Both the position numbers and the translations under genes were made by a program. From assembly GCA_029721515.1 (NCBI GenBank), contig CM056556.1:16767598-16831597 (forward strand): 64,000 nt of DNA, written 5' to 3'. How positions within the stretch are numbered: the first letter of the stretch is position 1; each line of letters begins with the position of its first letter. Below are positions 37,191 through 49,266 of the stretch, in pieces. Source of the stretch: Synanceia verrucosa. Taxonomy: Eukaryota; Chordata; Actinopteri; Perciformes; Synanceiidae. A model generated the notes under the pieces. That model had not been told where the DNA came from. It ran no database searches and worked only from the letters and a program-made list of their open reading frames with translations.

Positions 37191-37252
37191 GAAAAGGAGA
37201 GGATAAAGAATACCCAACTATTGGAGCACGACTGATCAGGCTAGAAGATAAG
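37191..37252 (+). CDS. kcnq1: kcnq1 internal exon (equivalent of human exon 15): linker and start of helix D tetramerisation tail
   Basis: This 62-nt exon is bordered by ttttccatccaccag and AAG|gtatgc. Two bases complete a Gly codon begun at 34670, and 20 codons follow, ending in phase 0. The peptide begins GKGEDKEYP and ends TIGARLIRLEDK. The last part aligns with human TIGARLNRVEDK (residues 587-598), the entry to helix D. In the family helix D forms the tetrameric A-domain tail and anchors the yotiao/AKAP9 leucine zipper. The equivalents of human T587, G589, A590, R591 and R594, all positions of known long-QT variants, are conserved; human N593 is Ile here and V595 is Leu. The acidic/lysine-rich linker differs from human. 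The terminal exon, which should encode the rest of helix D and the tail, was not recognised in the remaining 26.7 kb. Confidence 0.94.
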
Positions 37253-40200
37253 GTATGCACACTTGTGCTGCTAAATGCGTGTGTGTGTGTTTTGTCTGGA
37301 AGAGAGATAAACTGATTAGATTATCCTCAGTGTTCAAAAGCGTGCGTGTGTCTATGACTGGATAACTGTGTCTCTCTGTTATCAGATGATTGCGTGCGGT
37401 GGAATCTTATGATATGACTATGTTTTGGCTAGACTTGGTCTCTCTTTGCCAGATGCCAAACATGCACCTGCATTATGTGCTCTCCAACGTATCAGCATCT
37501 ATTCAGTGCCATGTTCATGCTATACTTACATTTCTGCTTGTTTTTGTTTTCTCCAATTGTGGGCTGGGTCATTTCGATGAATTTCCATGTCAGCCCTTCT
37601 TATTTTTCCCCTAATGCGTTGGGTGGTGACGATTGTTGGACGTTAATGTTTCCATACTTCCATATTAAGAGTACTGGAATCATTAAGAAAAGTCTTTATA
37701 TAGTGGGGCATAGCCAATAGACAACAGCTGTGTTGTGAAGCGGATGGGTGTAACTAGGCATGTCCTCTCCCACAGAGGAACAAGCACAACGTGATGCCAG
37801 CATGATGCCAACATAGACATTTCCCTCTGGTGATGGTTGTACCAGTTGGATGGGTGTGTCTGCCTTCCTGTCTCTGCGTCTTTCCATGTGCAAATCATAG
37901 GATACGAAATGTGTTTGTCAGATTTAGTGCGAGGCTACATCTGCTGTCTGTTTGACTAAGGTGGCATCGCTACAAAGTGAAATTACGCTTGTGGATTTGG
38001 AAATGTGCTGCGCCTTTGAGCTTGTTTTTTTCATGTCACTGGTGTTTAAAATCGTTCGTGAGGTTGCATTCACATCTGACAGTAAGTGAAGAAAACTCGC
38101 ATACAATACAGCGCATGCATTACGTCGCCAAGTCAGCCAGCTCAGGATACCCCCCACACTCCCGCTTTGCCTTTTACATTTTCCAGTCCATCTCTGTGCG
38201 CGCATCGACACTGATGTTCTCTCATGTTTGCATGCGTTTGCTGTACTCAAACCCCTTTGTTACGGAGTGAGGAGTAATGATCTTGAACCAATGTGCTCTC
38301 CGAGCCTGAAGACCTCCCTCGGTGATTGAGTTACGGCCCATTTGCTCTGGGTTGCGTGTTTTGATCGCAATCTCCTGATTGGAAACATAAACCTGTGTTC
38401 AGAAGTGCCTCGCCTACCTATGACTCCTTCTCTCTATCTCTCTTTTCACTCTTTCATGACTTCTTTCTCCACACCCTGCTTTGACACAAAGGCTAAAAAT
38501 ACAATTGAGAGGGGGATAACTGAGAAGCAAATCAGTGAGAGATGCAGGTTGCTGGAAACAATCACCTTTCCCCTAATCAGATCTGAATTTGGATGCATTG
38601 CTGCAACGTGTGTTCTCTCAAAGAGAATCAGAAGAGTAGCAACAGCACCCAGAGCAACCTATCCTTCATAATTACTTTGTTCCTTGCCTCCGCACCCACC
38701 CCCTACTACTCGTGTGAATTCCCTGTTTCAATTGTTTTGATGGGCAGGCACACCTGTCAAATGGGAAAGGGGGGCTTCCTTTTCCCCCTCAGGCAGCAGG
38801 TGGAAGAACCCGTCGACCTCTGTCACATACCCTGGTTTTCCTCCAGATACACCTGCACCAGTAGCACTGTCCACTCCACATGAACTAAATATGTCAGCTT
38901 TATGTTTTTGAAATGTAGTGATCCTGAATGAAATTATCTTGGTTATCTTGGTGAACATTTTTTTCTTTTTCCTCCTGGACCCATTCTCACTGAAATCTTT
39001 ACTTTACTTGATTTTCTTTTCGACACCTACCTTTTCAAAAGGAATTCAATCCTGAAACAGCGTTTCAACATAAATCTTCATTTATGATTCACCGGCAACA
39101 TAATAACAAGCTAAATTTAAGTTTACAGGAGATTTACCATGAGATAAACTATACAATGAGTCAAGTTTGTTTTAAGTTCAAACGGTCAGAGCGCCCTTGT
39201 CTTCAGTCATCAGTCGCTGACCCTTTTGTTTGTCTCACATCACTGCATGCATTTCATAATGTTGTGTAATTTCCTGAATTGCATCACCGCTTTGCGTGTT
39301 GCTTATAACGTGATCGCACACAAAGCAAAACCATGGTATCTCTGTTGAATCACCTTATAGGTGATTGTTCGTCAACTCTGCACCCTAAAGTTTGTGTGTT
39401 TCTGCACACAGGGGTGTGTTTCCATGCCATTCCCAGTACTCGCTCTTGGTCAACCCCCAGCTTCATTTTTTTTTTCGACAAATTCCCAATTTCTACTGCC
39501 CTTTCCCTTGCAAAACCCCAGACGTTGTCCAGCTGAGTAAGTAACATAGAATAATTTTCTTGTCCAGCAATTGTCAGCACATCACTTGTAGATGAATTTA
39601 TCTTCAGTGGCATTGTGTGTCCTGTACAGGGTTAGACAGTGATTTATCACGCAAAGACAAAGACACATATAGCTCTACACACATACGAGCGTAGACTTGA
39701 TTGATCACCAACATGTCTAAAACCCACACACTCAAGATTGAATTCTCCAGGAGCGGCTTGGAAACGAAGATGGATGGCACTCAGTGACAGTGTGTTATCT
39801 TTCTGTCAGACACACTCGATGAAAAATACCCAAATGACAAGCTCAAACAGTGGCCAGTGTCTCTGGGCTTCAGCTTGGCCTTTCAGAGCAGAGCTCTTTG
39901 CATGCTTTCAGATGAAGTCAGCCCGCTGTTTGTGGTAAATCTCTCCCAGTTTTATAGGACCAGGATTTATTTTTTTTCTCTTAGCAATAGACAGACAGGG
40001 AAGGGAAATTACAACAATATGCCTTCGCATCATAGCCTGTAAATGTCCGTCTGGAAAACAAAGCTTTGTTAGTCCGTTCCTATTTTGTTTCACAGATTTA
40101 ACAATATGGTGAAGTGTCGTGCAGACCAGAGTAAACCAGAAACTTAAAACTGAAATGAGTTTGTAGAGCTGAAGTTAGCAGCCTTTAATTTAGCAGATAT

Positions 40201-41028
40201 TTATTTATAGAGTTTCAAAATATTGATCCACACCAAACCTATAAATGTTTCATTTGTTATTTACTGGCATTAAATAAATACAGAATACTTATTTCAAAAT
40301 AATATTTTGAAAACCAAAAAGTTTGTTATGCAGAGTTTTGATAAATACCTTAATTTGATCAGTTTTCAATTAAAATTTAAGAAGCACCAGAATTTGATTG
40401 AACTTAAAATTGGGGGGTGATTTATAATTCATTAAATTTAATTAATGTCTGTGTTGAAATGGTTTATGTCAGTATTCTGCTATCTGAAACATATGAAAGA
40501 AAAAAAAATAGATATGAGCTTGTTTAAAAAGCATGAAGAAACAATATAAGTAAATAGCTTGTTTACTTAAACAAAGTTGAAATAAAAAATAACATATTTT
40601 GAAGCTGTGTAGGTCTTTGGTATTAAACCGTCAGCAGTGTCTAGTGAGGAAAATACCCTGTAATGCGCCCTCCAGACCTGCACAGACATGTTTCCGCTCA
40701 ACACGTCATTATTTGTGTTTCTCTAAGTACACTACATGGACCATACATCACACTCACTCCGCGGTTAGCTCCGCTCCACCGTATTAGGGCAAATATACTG
40801 TGCCCTGTATGTCACACTTATATCATGTGCATTAGCACTAGCCGTATGCAGAAGAATGCGTGCCCTGACCGTAATAGCATCTCAATTAGGTAAGTATGCT
40901 GCAAATTACAGCAAGGCCAAATACTGGAAATACTTGAGGGCCGGGACAGAGTGTTGTGTTTGTTAGGAGTCCATCTGTAAGGCATTTAGGGCCCCTCGCC
41001 TTTAAAAGCAAGGCTTTGAGGGGGGGCA

Positions 41029-41038
41029 GGAGTGTTTG

Positions 41039-41070
<32 letters not shown>

Positions 41071-41237
41071 CGTGCGTGTGTGCATGTGTGTGTGTGTGTG
41101 TGTTTAGACTGGTCCGATGCAGACCCAGTGGAGGGCTTTAGAGATGAGGACCTGGTAAACACACACTTAGATATACATATTTATACATTACGACCATCCA
41201 GACACACATTAATATACAAATGCAGTACAAATGCAGT

Positions 41238-41278
<41 letters not shown>
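41029..41278 (+). repeat. (GT)n block followed by (CA)n block
   Basis: A GT-rich run (41029-41104, with GCGT variants) is followed 134 bp later by a pure CA run (41239-41278). The two blocks are complementary to each other. Confidence 0.95.
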
Positions 41279-41280
<2 letters not shown>

Positions 41281-44208
41281 TTGTCCACCCAGCAGAGTCT
41301 CAGTGTCTCAGTTCTCCGAAGTGCAACAGCAAATGGCTAGAGGGGAGAGCATGAGGACAAGCAGCATTTCACGCCTTCAATCTATAATTGTGCATCAATA
41401 AATCTGTTGTATCCAGTCGTGTCCTTCTGGCACAGAGAATAAGTCCCAGCCCACATCAAGAGGAACTGTCATCTCTTTTTAATGCTGTGGGTATTCACTC
41501 TGGCTGCAGTTGTGATGTTATTTTCTCTACAAAAATCGTAACCTTTACGATCACAACAGAATTAATGTGCAAGAATCAAAGACGAGGACATTTTTATTCT
41601 CATCGAAAACCAAGTAATGCTGTAATAAGCTGAACAGCATGTTACCGACCACATACAGAGATTTAAACGCTTTTAAGGAGATTTTTAAATTCTTATGGAC
41701 TTGAAAGATGCTTCAGAGTTCTGCAAGGCCTCTGTTGTTCTTATGTCATGCTCAATTAAATTTCAGGGAGAAGGGTTGTTTTTCAGCCTATTTAAGTTCA
41801 GTGGAAAGTATTTAAGTATTTAAATCTGTGTTAGGCAACGTCAACCCTTTTGGACAATAAAAAGGGGAATTAATTATCTGCAGACTTGACTTTTTGTGCA
41901 ACATTGAGTTGATATCCAATAAACAGCACAGTCATATCTTCCAAATTGACTGGTTTATGATTGTGTAAAGATGTCCATTCAGTCACTGTTGTTATGGTGA
42001 AAAATGTCACTTTATGTGGGGTTCAGGGAAGTAATTTGCAACTGAACTAATTCACATTTTATTCAATGAAATTAGAAAAAAAAAAATTGTCTAGAGATCA
42101 AATTAGAATATTATTCATTCATCATTAATGACCTCTCAAGGTGAACAAAGTAGTTCTTTCACACTGCCCTCCTCCTTCCGGTCTTTTGTGTCATCAGTGT
42201 TACTCTATTCATTCCTCATTTTTCCTCTACCCTCTACCTCTATAATTAGAGTAAAGGTGGCAGTGACCCCTTTCCCTGTCTTCCTGTAAAAAATGGAGAG
42301 AAAGAGTCTCCCAGACTTACCAACATTCCTGTTTCCCTGTATGGACACCTCTATGTGTTTTTCCCCTATTCCCAGCACCCCTCTGCCCAAAGAGCACCCT
42401 GTCTCTTGTTGTGCTGTGTTTTGATATGTGTGTGTATTTGGCCGCTGCATGCTCAGCGGGGAGCCGGCCTGACTGGGCTGGTCTAAACAAAGAGAGGAAA
42501 CTTGGCAAAGGAAGTACATGCGCACACACAAAAGCTGGAACACACAGCTTCGCTGTAGCGGCCAAACATCTCTTACTGTCCCGCGCTGCAGACGAGCACA
42601 TACAGAATCTCCCAGCATGTCTGGACTTGGCCTGCGATGCAGCTACAGCACACAACAACCTAGTTCCCCCCTGTTTTTTTTCCTGATTAAATCTCTGAAT
42701 CCTTTTCTTTGCACTACCACTGAATGTCAATAGATAAAAGATGTAGATCTGTGGAAATATGCTTGTGTTTCATTGTTTTCTCAGTGGAAATTCATATTTA
42801 AAAGGAAATGTCTTCCAGCCACAGGGAGGTGAGAGGAGCTGCTATAGGCCCGGTAAGTATTTTGCTCACAGGCATTTCAGGGACAGAATGACTTCATGTT
42901 TAATAAACCTCCATCCATCCAATATTGTATTCTTACTTGTACCTGTTGCAACACACTCATACCAATGTAAATTTTTTTTGACACACTAATTTTGTTTTGC
43001 TATTTATGGCCTCACTCCTGATCCAGCAGACTCACTGTGCTGCACCAAAGCCGAACTGGACTTTCTTATGTTGACACTTCCCACATTGTGAACTCGATAG
43101 CATGCAATGAGTGGTGTGCTGCTGTGGGTTAGATAGCGCACCAGGGGCGGTGTGCTGTTTGTAGTGCAGTCCAGCAGTAAATCATGTTTAGGCAGTGCGC
43201 TGGGGATGCAGCCCCTGGCAGCTCTCAGACGGCCTTTGGCTCTGGCTCCCTTCTCTTAGCGCCACTCTCTAATTTCAGAGCCGGGACCCTGCCTACTACT
43301 GTGTCTTCACCGCATTCCCACAAACCAGAGACGGACAGTCTGCCTGCATGTCTGGTTGCTTGCTCTCCATCTTGCAGCCTCTATCGCTTTCTATCGCTCT
43401 TCCACTCTCACTCCCTGTTTTTTTGCCTGCTGAGCTTGCCCCTTCTTCTTTTCGCCGTCTCTGGTTCTGTGCTTTCAGGATTATAGGTCTGCAGTCTCAC
43501 TCACACCATCTAAATCATGTTGTACACTGCCACTGTCTCTTGTCAGCTCCCCCTGCCCTCTGTGTGTGTGTCTTGGTAGCACCCACTGTGGGCTTGCTCG
43601 TTGGCTGTAAATACCCATAGTACATTTCCATTTTAATTGCCCAACTTTTGCAGGGCCCTGGGATATATTTTCTGCACATATATTTTATCGTCTTGGCCAA
43701 ATGCCCTCACTACTCTCGGGTTAGACCTGACCACTAATATACTCCTGCATGGACCAGTTCATTATCAGCAGGGAGGTGTGAGCTTATTTAAGAAGGTTAT
43801 AAAGGGGTCACCGTACAGTTCATGAAACATGGGTCTGTGTTTTATTGGAAAATGCAGTCTTGCTAATACACAGTGCTAAGTAGCCCTGGTGCCACCCTAC
43901 TTTCGAGTGCTATTTATTCAGTCTATACTGCATGGAACAGTAAACTAGCTGTGAATAATGCAGAGCTGTATAAATTACTCCAGAGAGCATGAGCGTAAAT
44001 GTCACTGCTACTAAATCAAGCTGGTACCTGGAGAGCGTAATAGGTGATATGTGCATATGTAAAATACGTATGACTGTTTTATGCAGATATGTATCTGCTA
44101 TTCAATCAGCATGCACCCCTTAAAACTCCATAAACTGGTAAAGGCTGTAGTTATTTAAAAATTGATTTAACTCATCAACTGTGATTCTTACTTGTGAAGC
44201 CTATAATT

Positions 44209-44566
44209 ACCTCCGCCAAGGATGTTATGTTTTCACCGTGGGTTGTTTGCTTGTTTGTTTATTTGTTTGTTGGTTTGCAAAATAACTCAAAAACTTATAG
44301 ACGGATTTTGACTAAATTTTCAGGCTTGATCAGAAGTGGCCAAACTTAAAACTTGGTGGTGACGGTGAATCAGATCCGATCAACACCAAAAATTAATCAG
44401 TTTTAAGTTATGCCACTTTTGACCAACCAACGACAAAATCCGTCCATAACTTCTTGAGTTACTTTGCAAACCGACAAACAAACAAACAAGCCCCGGTGAA
44501 AACATAACCTCCTTGGTGGTGGGGTAACTTTAAATAAAAAGTCGCCACCGCCGCCTTGGTGGAGGT
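44209..44566. mobile_element. Foldback MITE
   Basis: The left arm (acctccgccaaggatgttat, gttttcaccg, TTTG repeats, aactcaaaaacttatagacg) is mirrored by a right arm. That arm reads aaaatccgtccataacttct, then CAAA repeats, cggtgaaaacataacctcc and the terminal ggaggt. The arms are about 80-100 bp each and cover most of the 358-bp element. Similar acctccgccaagg elements are widespread in fish and other animals in my experience, but I cannot name the family. Confidence 0.85.
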
Positions 44567-46479
44567 CAGCGCTTTCTGAGTGCTTTTTTAGTTGGCCCTG
44601 TAGTTTCAGGCCAGGAGCAATTTCCCCATTGTGTCAAATGCCTGACCCTGACACACTATCCTGAACACATAGTTTCCCAGCACTTGCTATCAAATCAAAC
44701 CCTAGTTGTTGAGTGCTGGTACAACTATGTCTGTCAAAAATCACATTCAGATTGTTAGTCTTGCTTGCTTTTTTGTGACAGATTTTTTTCTGATTGAAAT
44801 CATAACTGATGATTGATGATATAATGATGATGCATCCAATAGTTGTTGATAGGATTTAGCCTCTGGGGACCTTCGTGTCTGTATGGAATTGAATGCCTGT
44901 CCAATTGTTGCTTGGATATTTCAGTCTAGGCCAAAATGGTGAACCAACTGACACAGGCTGACATTGCTATCCCATTACACAGTAGCAGATTAAAAATAGA
45001 ATAAGGTACATTTTATTATTGCAGTAGGGTGTTTTGCCATAGCAGGCTAGCGCCTTAGTTCATGGAATGATTTTAACTAGCTGTTACTAATGCCGGCGTG
45101 TTTATGACTGTGTAAAGATTTGACTGGGCCACTTGTGGTTCAGACATTGGCCCTATGGTACTCTGTGCCCAGACACATCCCTCAGGCATCAGTGGGGCTG
45201 CTGGTGCCTACAATAAATCACAGCATGTGTGTGTGTGCATGCGCACACCTATGTGTTTCCCTTGCTCCAGCTGCCCCATGCCCAGTCTCCTGTCGACTCC
45301 CATTTGCTTTAATGGCATCAGGTTTTTGCAAAACACTTAACAAGCTCGTCTATATTCCACAGTGGGCTTTTTCTTTTTCTTTTTTTTAGTAAATGATGAA
45401 TGATTTTATGGGAGTATAATGGTGGGTGTTTTTGTACACATCTGGGCCCTGTGTTTCCCTGTACATGAATTAAGTGACACACCTTTCAATTGTGTGCAAT
45501 TAAGTGTGTAGTCCCTACAGGATATAGGCTTTGCCTAGTCTTGTATGATACAATGGATCAAATAGGGAAGTTGGTATTTGAGGTTGAACAGGGCCTTGAA
45601 TGCCTATATACAATTCTATGAATGGTGACCCTCAAAGAAAGACCCCCTACCCTGTTTCTGTTGTGCAGCTCTCGTCCACTATCATGGTCATAGGCAGTTC
45701 AGGTTATCCTGTCAGCAAAGTTGTAGATGCACTGCAGAAAAGGAGTGTCTAAAAACAAATTAAAAACACTAAATCTGAGAACAAAGGTACTGAAAACAAG
45801 TGAAATTATCTTTCCATGCAGTAAGATTATTCCACTTAATAAGATTTCTTGATTTAAGGGGGAAGTTCCGTTTTTTACAAATTGGACCTTATTTCTTGGA
45901 TAAAATACTGCCATTTACTCACCTCTATCACTAAGTCATTTGGAGTATTTCTGACTATAATGGATTTGATGATATCCATTTAACAGGAGTGAACGGGGCA
46001 CAGAAATGCAGCCAGTAAATGACACAAACTTGATCATTTCTCAAATAACAGACATTTAATAAGATGAGCTACACTATTACTATTCTCATTTCAGTCAGGA
46101 GTTGTCCGTAACTTGAGAAAATTCTGTCTGTAAACAGACTGCTACTATCGTATACTAAGGACCCCTAGTGCCCACCTATGTGGCCTTCACAGTGCCTGAA
46201 GTATTATTCATATTATTCTTTGCCTTGATTGCTTCCAAGTGAAACAGATAAGCCCCTTTGTTGTGTCAGAGTAGATTTTTTGTCTATGACACTGAGAACC
46301 TTACTACCAGGAATGCTGTCAAGTAAGAACAAAAGAAACAACATTCACAGCTAAAAGCACAAAAAATATTATATTACATTGGTGTTTTTCAACAGAGGTA
46401 GTGTGGTAAGCACAAGAGAGAAGTCTTGTGTAAGCATTGCTTAACATAAGCAGAATTGTCATGTGGGAACAAGAAACAT

Positions 46480-46815
46480 CCATCCATCCATTATCTACCC
46501 CGCTTATCCTCACATAGGGTCTTAGGGGGGCTGGAGCCTATCCCAGCTATCTTAGAGCGGAAGGCTGGGTACACCCTGGACAAGTCGCCACCTCGTCACA
46601 GGGCACATTCACACGTACGGTTAATTTAAATTAGCTAAATTAGCCAATTAACCTAATCCCCATGTATGTTTTTGGATGGTGGAGTACCGGAATACCCAGA
46701 GAGAACCCACACAGACACGTGGAGAACATGTAAACTCCACACAGAAAGGGATTTCAACCCGGTTCCTTCTTGCTGTGAGGCGACAGTGCTAACCACTATA
46801 CCACCATGCCACCCC
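46480..46815 (-). mobile_element. SINE copy D (minus strand), with 12-bp target duplication
   Basis: A near full-length copy in reverse orientation, running from catccatccattatctacc to accactataccaccatgcca. It is flanked by perfect 12-bp direct repeats aacaagaaacat at 46468-46479 and 46816-46827. This is the mark of target-primed reverse transcription by a LINE partner and sets the ends exactly. The element length is 336 bp. Confidence 0.95.
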
Positions 46816-47094
46816 AACAAGAAACATGACAGACAAAAAAAATACCTCCCTATTCTATTTTCTTTTAAGTGGACATGACATGGTCATCACCTGATCAATG
46901 CACTTTCCTTTTTTTCTGGTTTAGCTCTTTACCAAGTCCATCATCTCTTTGGCTACAAAATGCTCCACCATTTTCACCAGCTAGTCACCATCTTTCTCTG
47001 TCTGCTGTGGGTTTTTGTGTAGTCATTTTTGCTATAAACAGCTGCCTGTTCCAGATGAAAAAATGTGGTGACAATTTCAAGAAACTGTTCTGTG

Positions 47095-47341
47095 GAGCAG
47101 GTACTTTGTTCGAATCCCAGCCCGGGGCCTTTCTGTGTGGAGTTTGCATGTTCTCTCCGTGTCTGCGTGGGTTCTCTCCGGGTACTCTGGCTTCCTCTCA
47201 CCATCCAATAACATGCACGGGGATTAGGTTAATTGGCTAATTTAAATTGACCGTAGGTGTGAATGTGAGTGGTTGTCTGTCTCTATGTGCCCTGCAATGA
47301 GGTGGTAACTTGTCCAGGGTGTACCCTGCCTTCCGCCCTAA
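47095..47341 (+). mobile_element. SINE copy E (plus strand), truncated both sides
   Basis: It begins inside the head region (gcaggtactttgttcgaatc), so the 5' end is lost. It continues through the conserved body to ccctgccttccgccctaa, where the family sequence stops and a CpG-rich element begins. The SINE 3' tail was not seen on the far side within about 1 kb. Confidence 0.88.
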
Positions 47342-47560
47342 AGCCTGGTTTATGCTTCTGCGTCGCGGCGATGGCGTAGCTACGGCGTCGACGCAGACCC
47401 CTATGCCGTAGCCTGACGCGCACCTCCAAAAAATCCTGACTACGCGTCGCGTCAACGCGTTGAGACGCGAACGGCAAGGACTGTGATTGGTCCACTCAGA
47501 ACGTAATTTCCGGCGGTTGCTTTTCCGGTCAACAACACCGCTATTTGTGGAGCGGCATGA
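47342..47560. mobile_element. CpG-rich insertion, possible PIF/Harbinger-like MITE fragment
   Basis: The sequence changes at 47342 from SINE to agcctggtttatgcttctgc, followed by a dense run of cgtcg/gcgtcg motifs. Inverted copies tctgcgtcg and cgacgcaga lie at 47357-47365 and 47389-47397. It sits directly after the triplet TAA, the kind of target favoured by Harbinger elements, but the right end and the second TAA were not found. The right border given is only where CpG density falls. The family is inferred. Confidence 0.45.
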
Positions 47561-48628
47561 GCGGTACGGAATAGTCGGACAGACCACCTCCACAAACGTC
47601 TTCTGTGCTTCAACATTTGTAGCAACAGCATTTCTTTTTAAATTTTATGAGCTCCATCTCCAGAAACACCCGCTCTATCTCAGTTGTCATTGTTTACTTA
47701 CTGATGTTATGGGTCACAGTTTCACATACAAGTCATCATGTGATCTATTGCTGATAAATAAGCGAAAAAAAATAAGCCAGCGACAAAGAAACGAAAGTAT
47801 TCACAGACACATAATACAAACTGACACATAATCAGATCAGCTGATGGTCTGTATGCACGCCAGACAGCTATATCATCCATTGAACAAGCATTCTCTCTCA
47901 TTCCAATAGTGCAACCAAGGCAGATGCTGAGATAGAGACAGACAAGCATAAAGAGAGTCAGACATTAGTCTGGAGGTCTCGATACTGTATGTCTCCTCCA
48001 TGACATACTGCCTAGGAAGAGTGAGGCCAGGAGTGTATGAGCTGAAGCTGGCGTGATAAGCAGTGGAGATAAAGGGTTGCAGTGAACCCCAGACAGAGAC
48101 AAGAGCAAAACAGAAGGGCAAGATAGGGTATGTGTCTTCCTTCACACACAAGGAGGAGTCATTAGAAAAGACCAGAGAATCCTGGAGCAACTGGGCTAAC
48201 GTCAGAATGATAAGCAATAGATAAGGTCTTCTGCTGTCTTATGTTTCTCCCAAATGCTGGACAGAAGGAGTTGGATCAAGAATTTGTGTAAACTAACCAC
48301 AGCATAGGAAAATCATCCTGAGTTGGAGTACAAAATTACTTGTGTTTTTGTTTCATCTGATATATTTTAATTTTTTCAGCACTTGATACAAATAACTTGT
48401 TGCTGTAGTATCTGCATGCTCAAGCACAGCTCAGCTCAGCAGGCTTGCACACAGACAAAAACACACATAGACACGTCAAGTGGAATCAGAGGCAGCTCGT
48501 GGTGAGAAGTGAACAGCAAAAGGTCAGTGTTGGCTGAGAGGGTCATTCCCACCAGTCCACCACTGGCCAAACAGCCTGTGTCTTGGGTCAAAGGGCATCT
48601 CAGCAGGCCTGGTAATTAGGGGCACAAT

Positions 48629-49266
48629 AGCCGGTTTCAGACTGTCAAGCCAGGCCGGGCTAGGGCCATTAGGGTGCAACCTCAGCGCTAATAGCCCTGG
48701 GCCACAAGCCTCATGCCCCGAAACCGTTGTGTTCACACTGTCGGGCTACTAGCCCCTCCGGGTTATGCCCCCGTTTGCAATGGAACATCTGCTGACGCGG
48801 ATCATCCTCATGTTGATCATGTTCGGAGACAAGATGACGAGTTTGATAAAGAAATAAAGAAGCTGTTATTTGCGGGACCATGGCAAAAAGCAATCAAATT
48901 ACAATAACAGGAACGACGACTTAGAGCCAAGGCATGGAAACACAAACGAATTGAGTTATGTAAACCACAAAACAATCCGTTCCTAATGCTAGATATACAA
49001 CATTGTCACAAGGCTGTAAAGAAGATAGCTCACTAACTGATAGGCTATTTGTTTACATCGATAGTAGTAGTTCATGCAGCTAAATAACAGCACAGGACAA
49101 ACTTTGCGTTACTTGCTTTACTTGGCATGGAACTGATGTAGCTTTTCCTTTTCCTTGACACCACCGGAGATGGCCCTCAGTTAGCACCTGGCCCTGCAGT
49201 AAGAAAGCACTTAGCACCGGCAAGCCCTGGCTGGCTCGGCTTTGGCTCGATAGTGTGAAACTGGCT
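48629..49266. mobile_element. MITE with about 30-bp inverted ends and 3-bp AAT duplication
   Basis: The left end agccggtttcagactgtcaa (then gccaggccgggc) pairs with the right end, whose complement is agccagtttcacactatcga (then gccaaagccgagcc). AAT lies immediately outside both ends (48626-48628 and 49267-49269). A 3-bp duplication fits PIF/Harbinger-type elements. The 638-bp interior has only a short frame, including DDEFDKEIKKLLFAG at about 48829-48873, perhaps a transposase-related remnant but not recognised. Confidence 0.8.

Noticed and set aside
42205..42730. Two overlapping 137-codon minus-strand frames, the longest after the 145-codon one at 16389-16826
   Set aside because: No recognisable domain or splice-supported extension, and overlapping frames of similar length on both strands suggest chance.
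42784..42852. Exon-like segment with a good acceptor (ttgttttctcag) and donor (gtaagtat), considered as the next kcnq1 exon
   Set aside because: In the required phase 0 it hits a TGA stop after 15 codons, and the translation does not resemble helix D (expected start close to VTQLDQRL).
45720..45900. AAAACAAG-type repeat-like stretch (ctaaaaacaaattaaaaac...)
   Set aside because: It resembles a common fish dispersed repeat, but I could not define its ends or a second copy in the window, so it is not listed.
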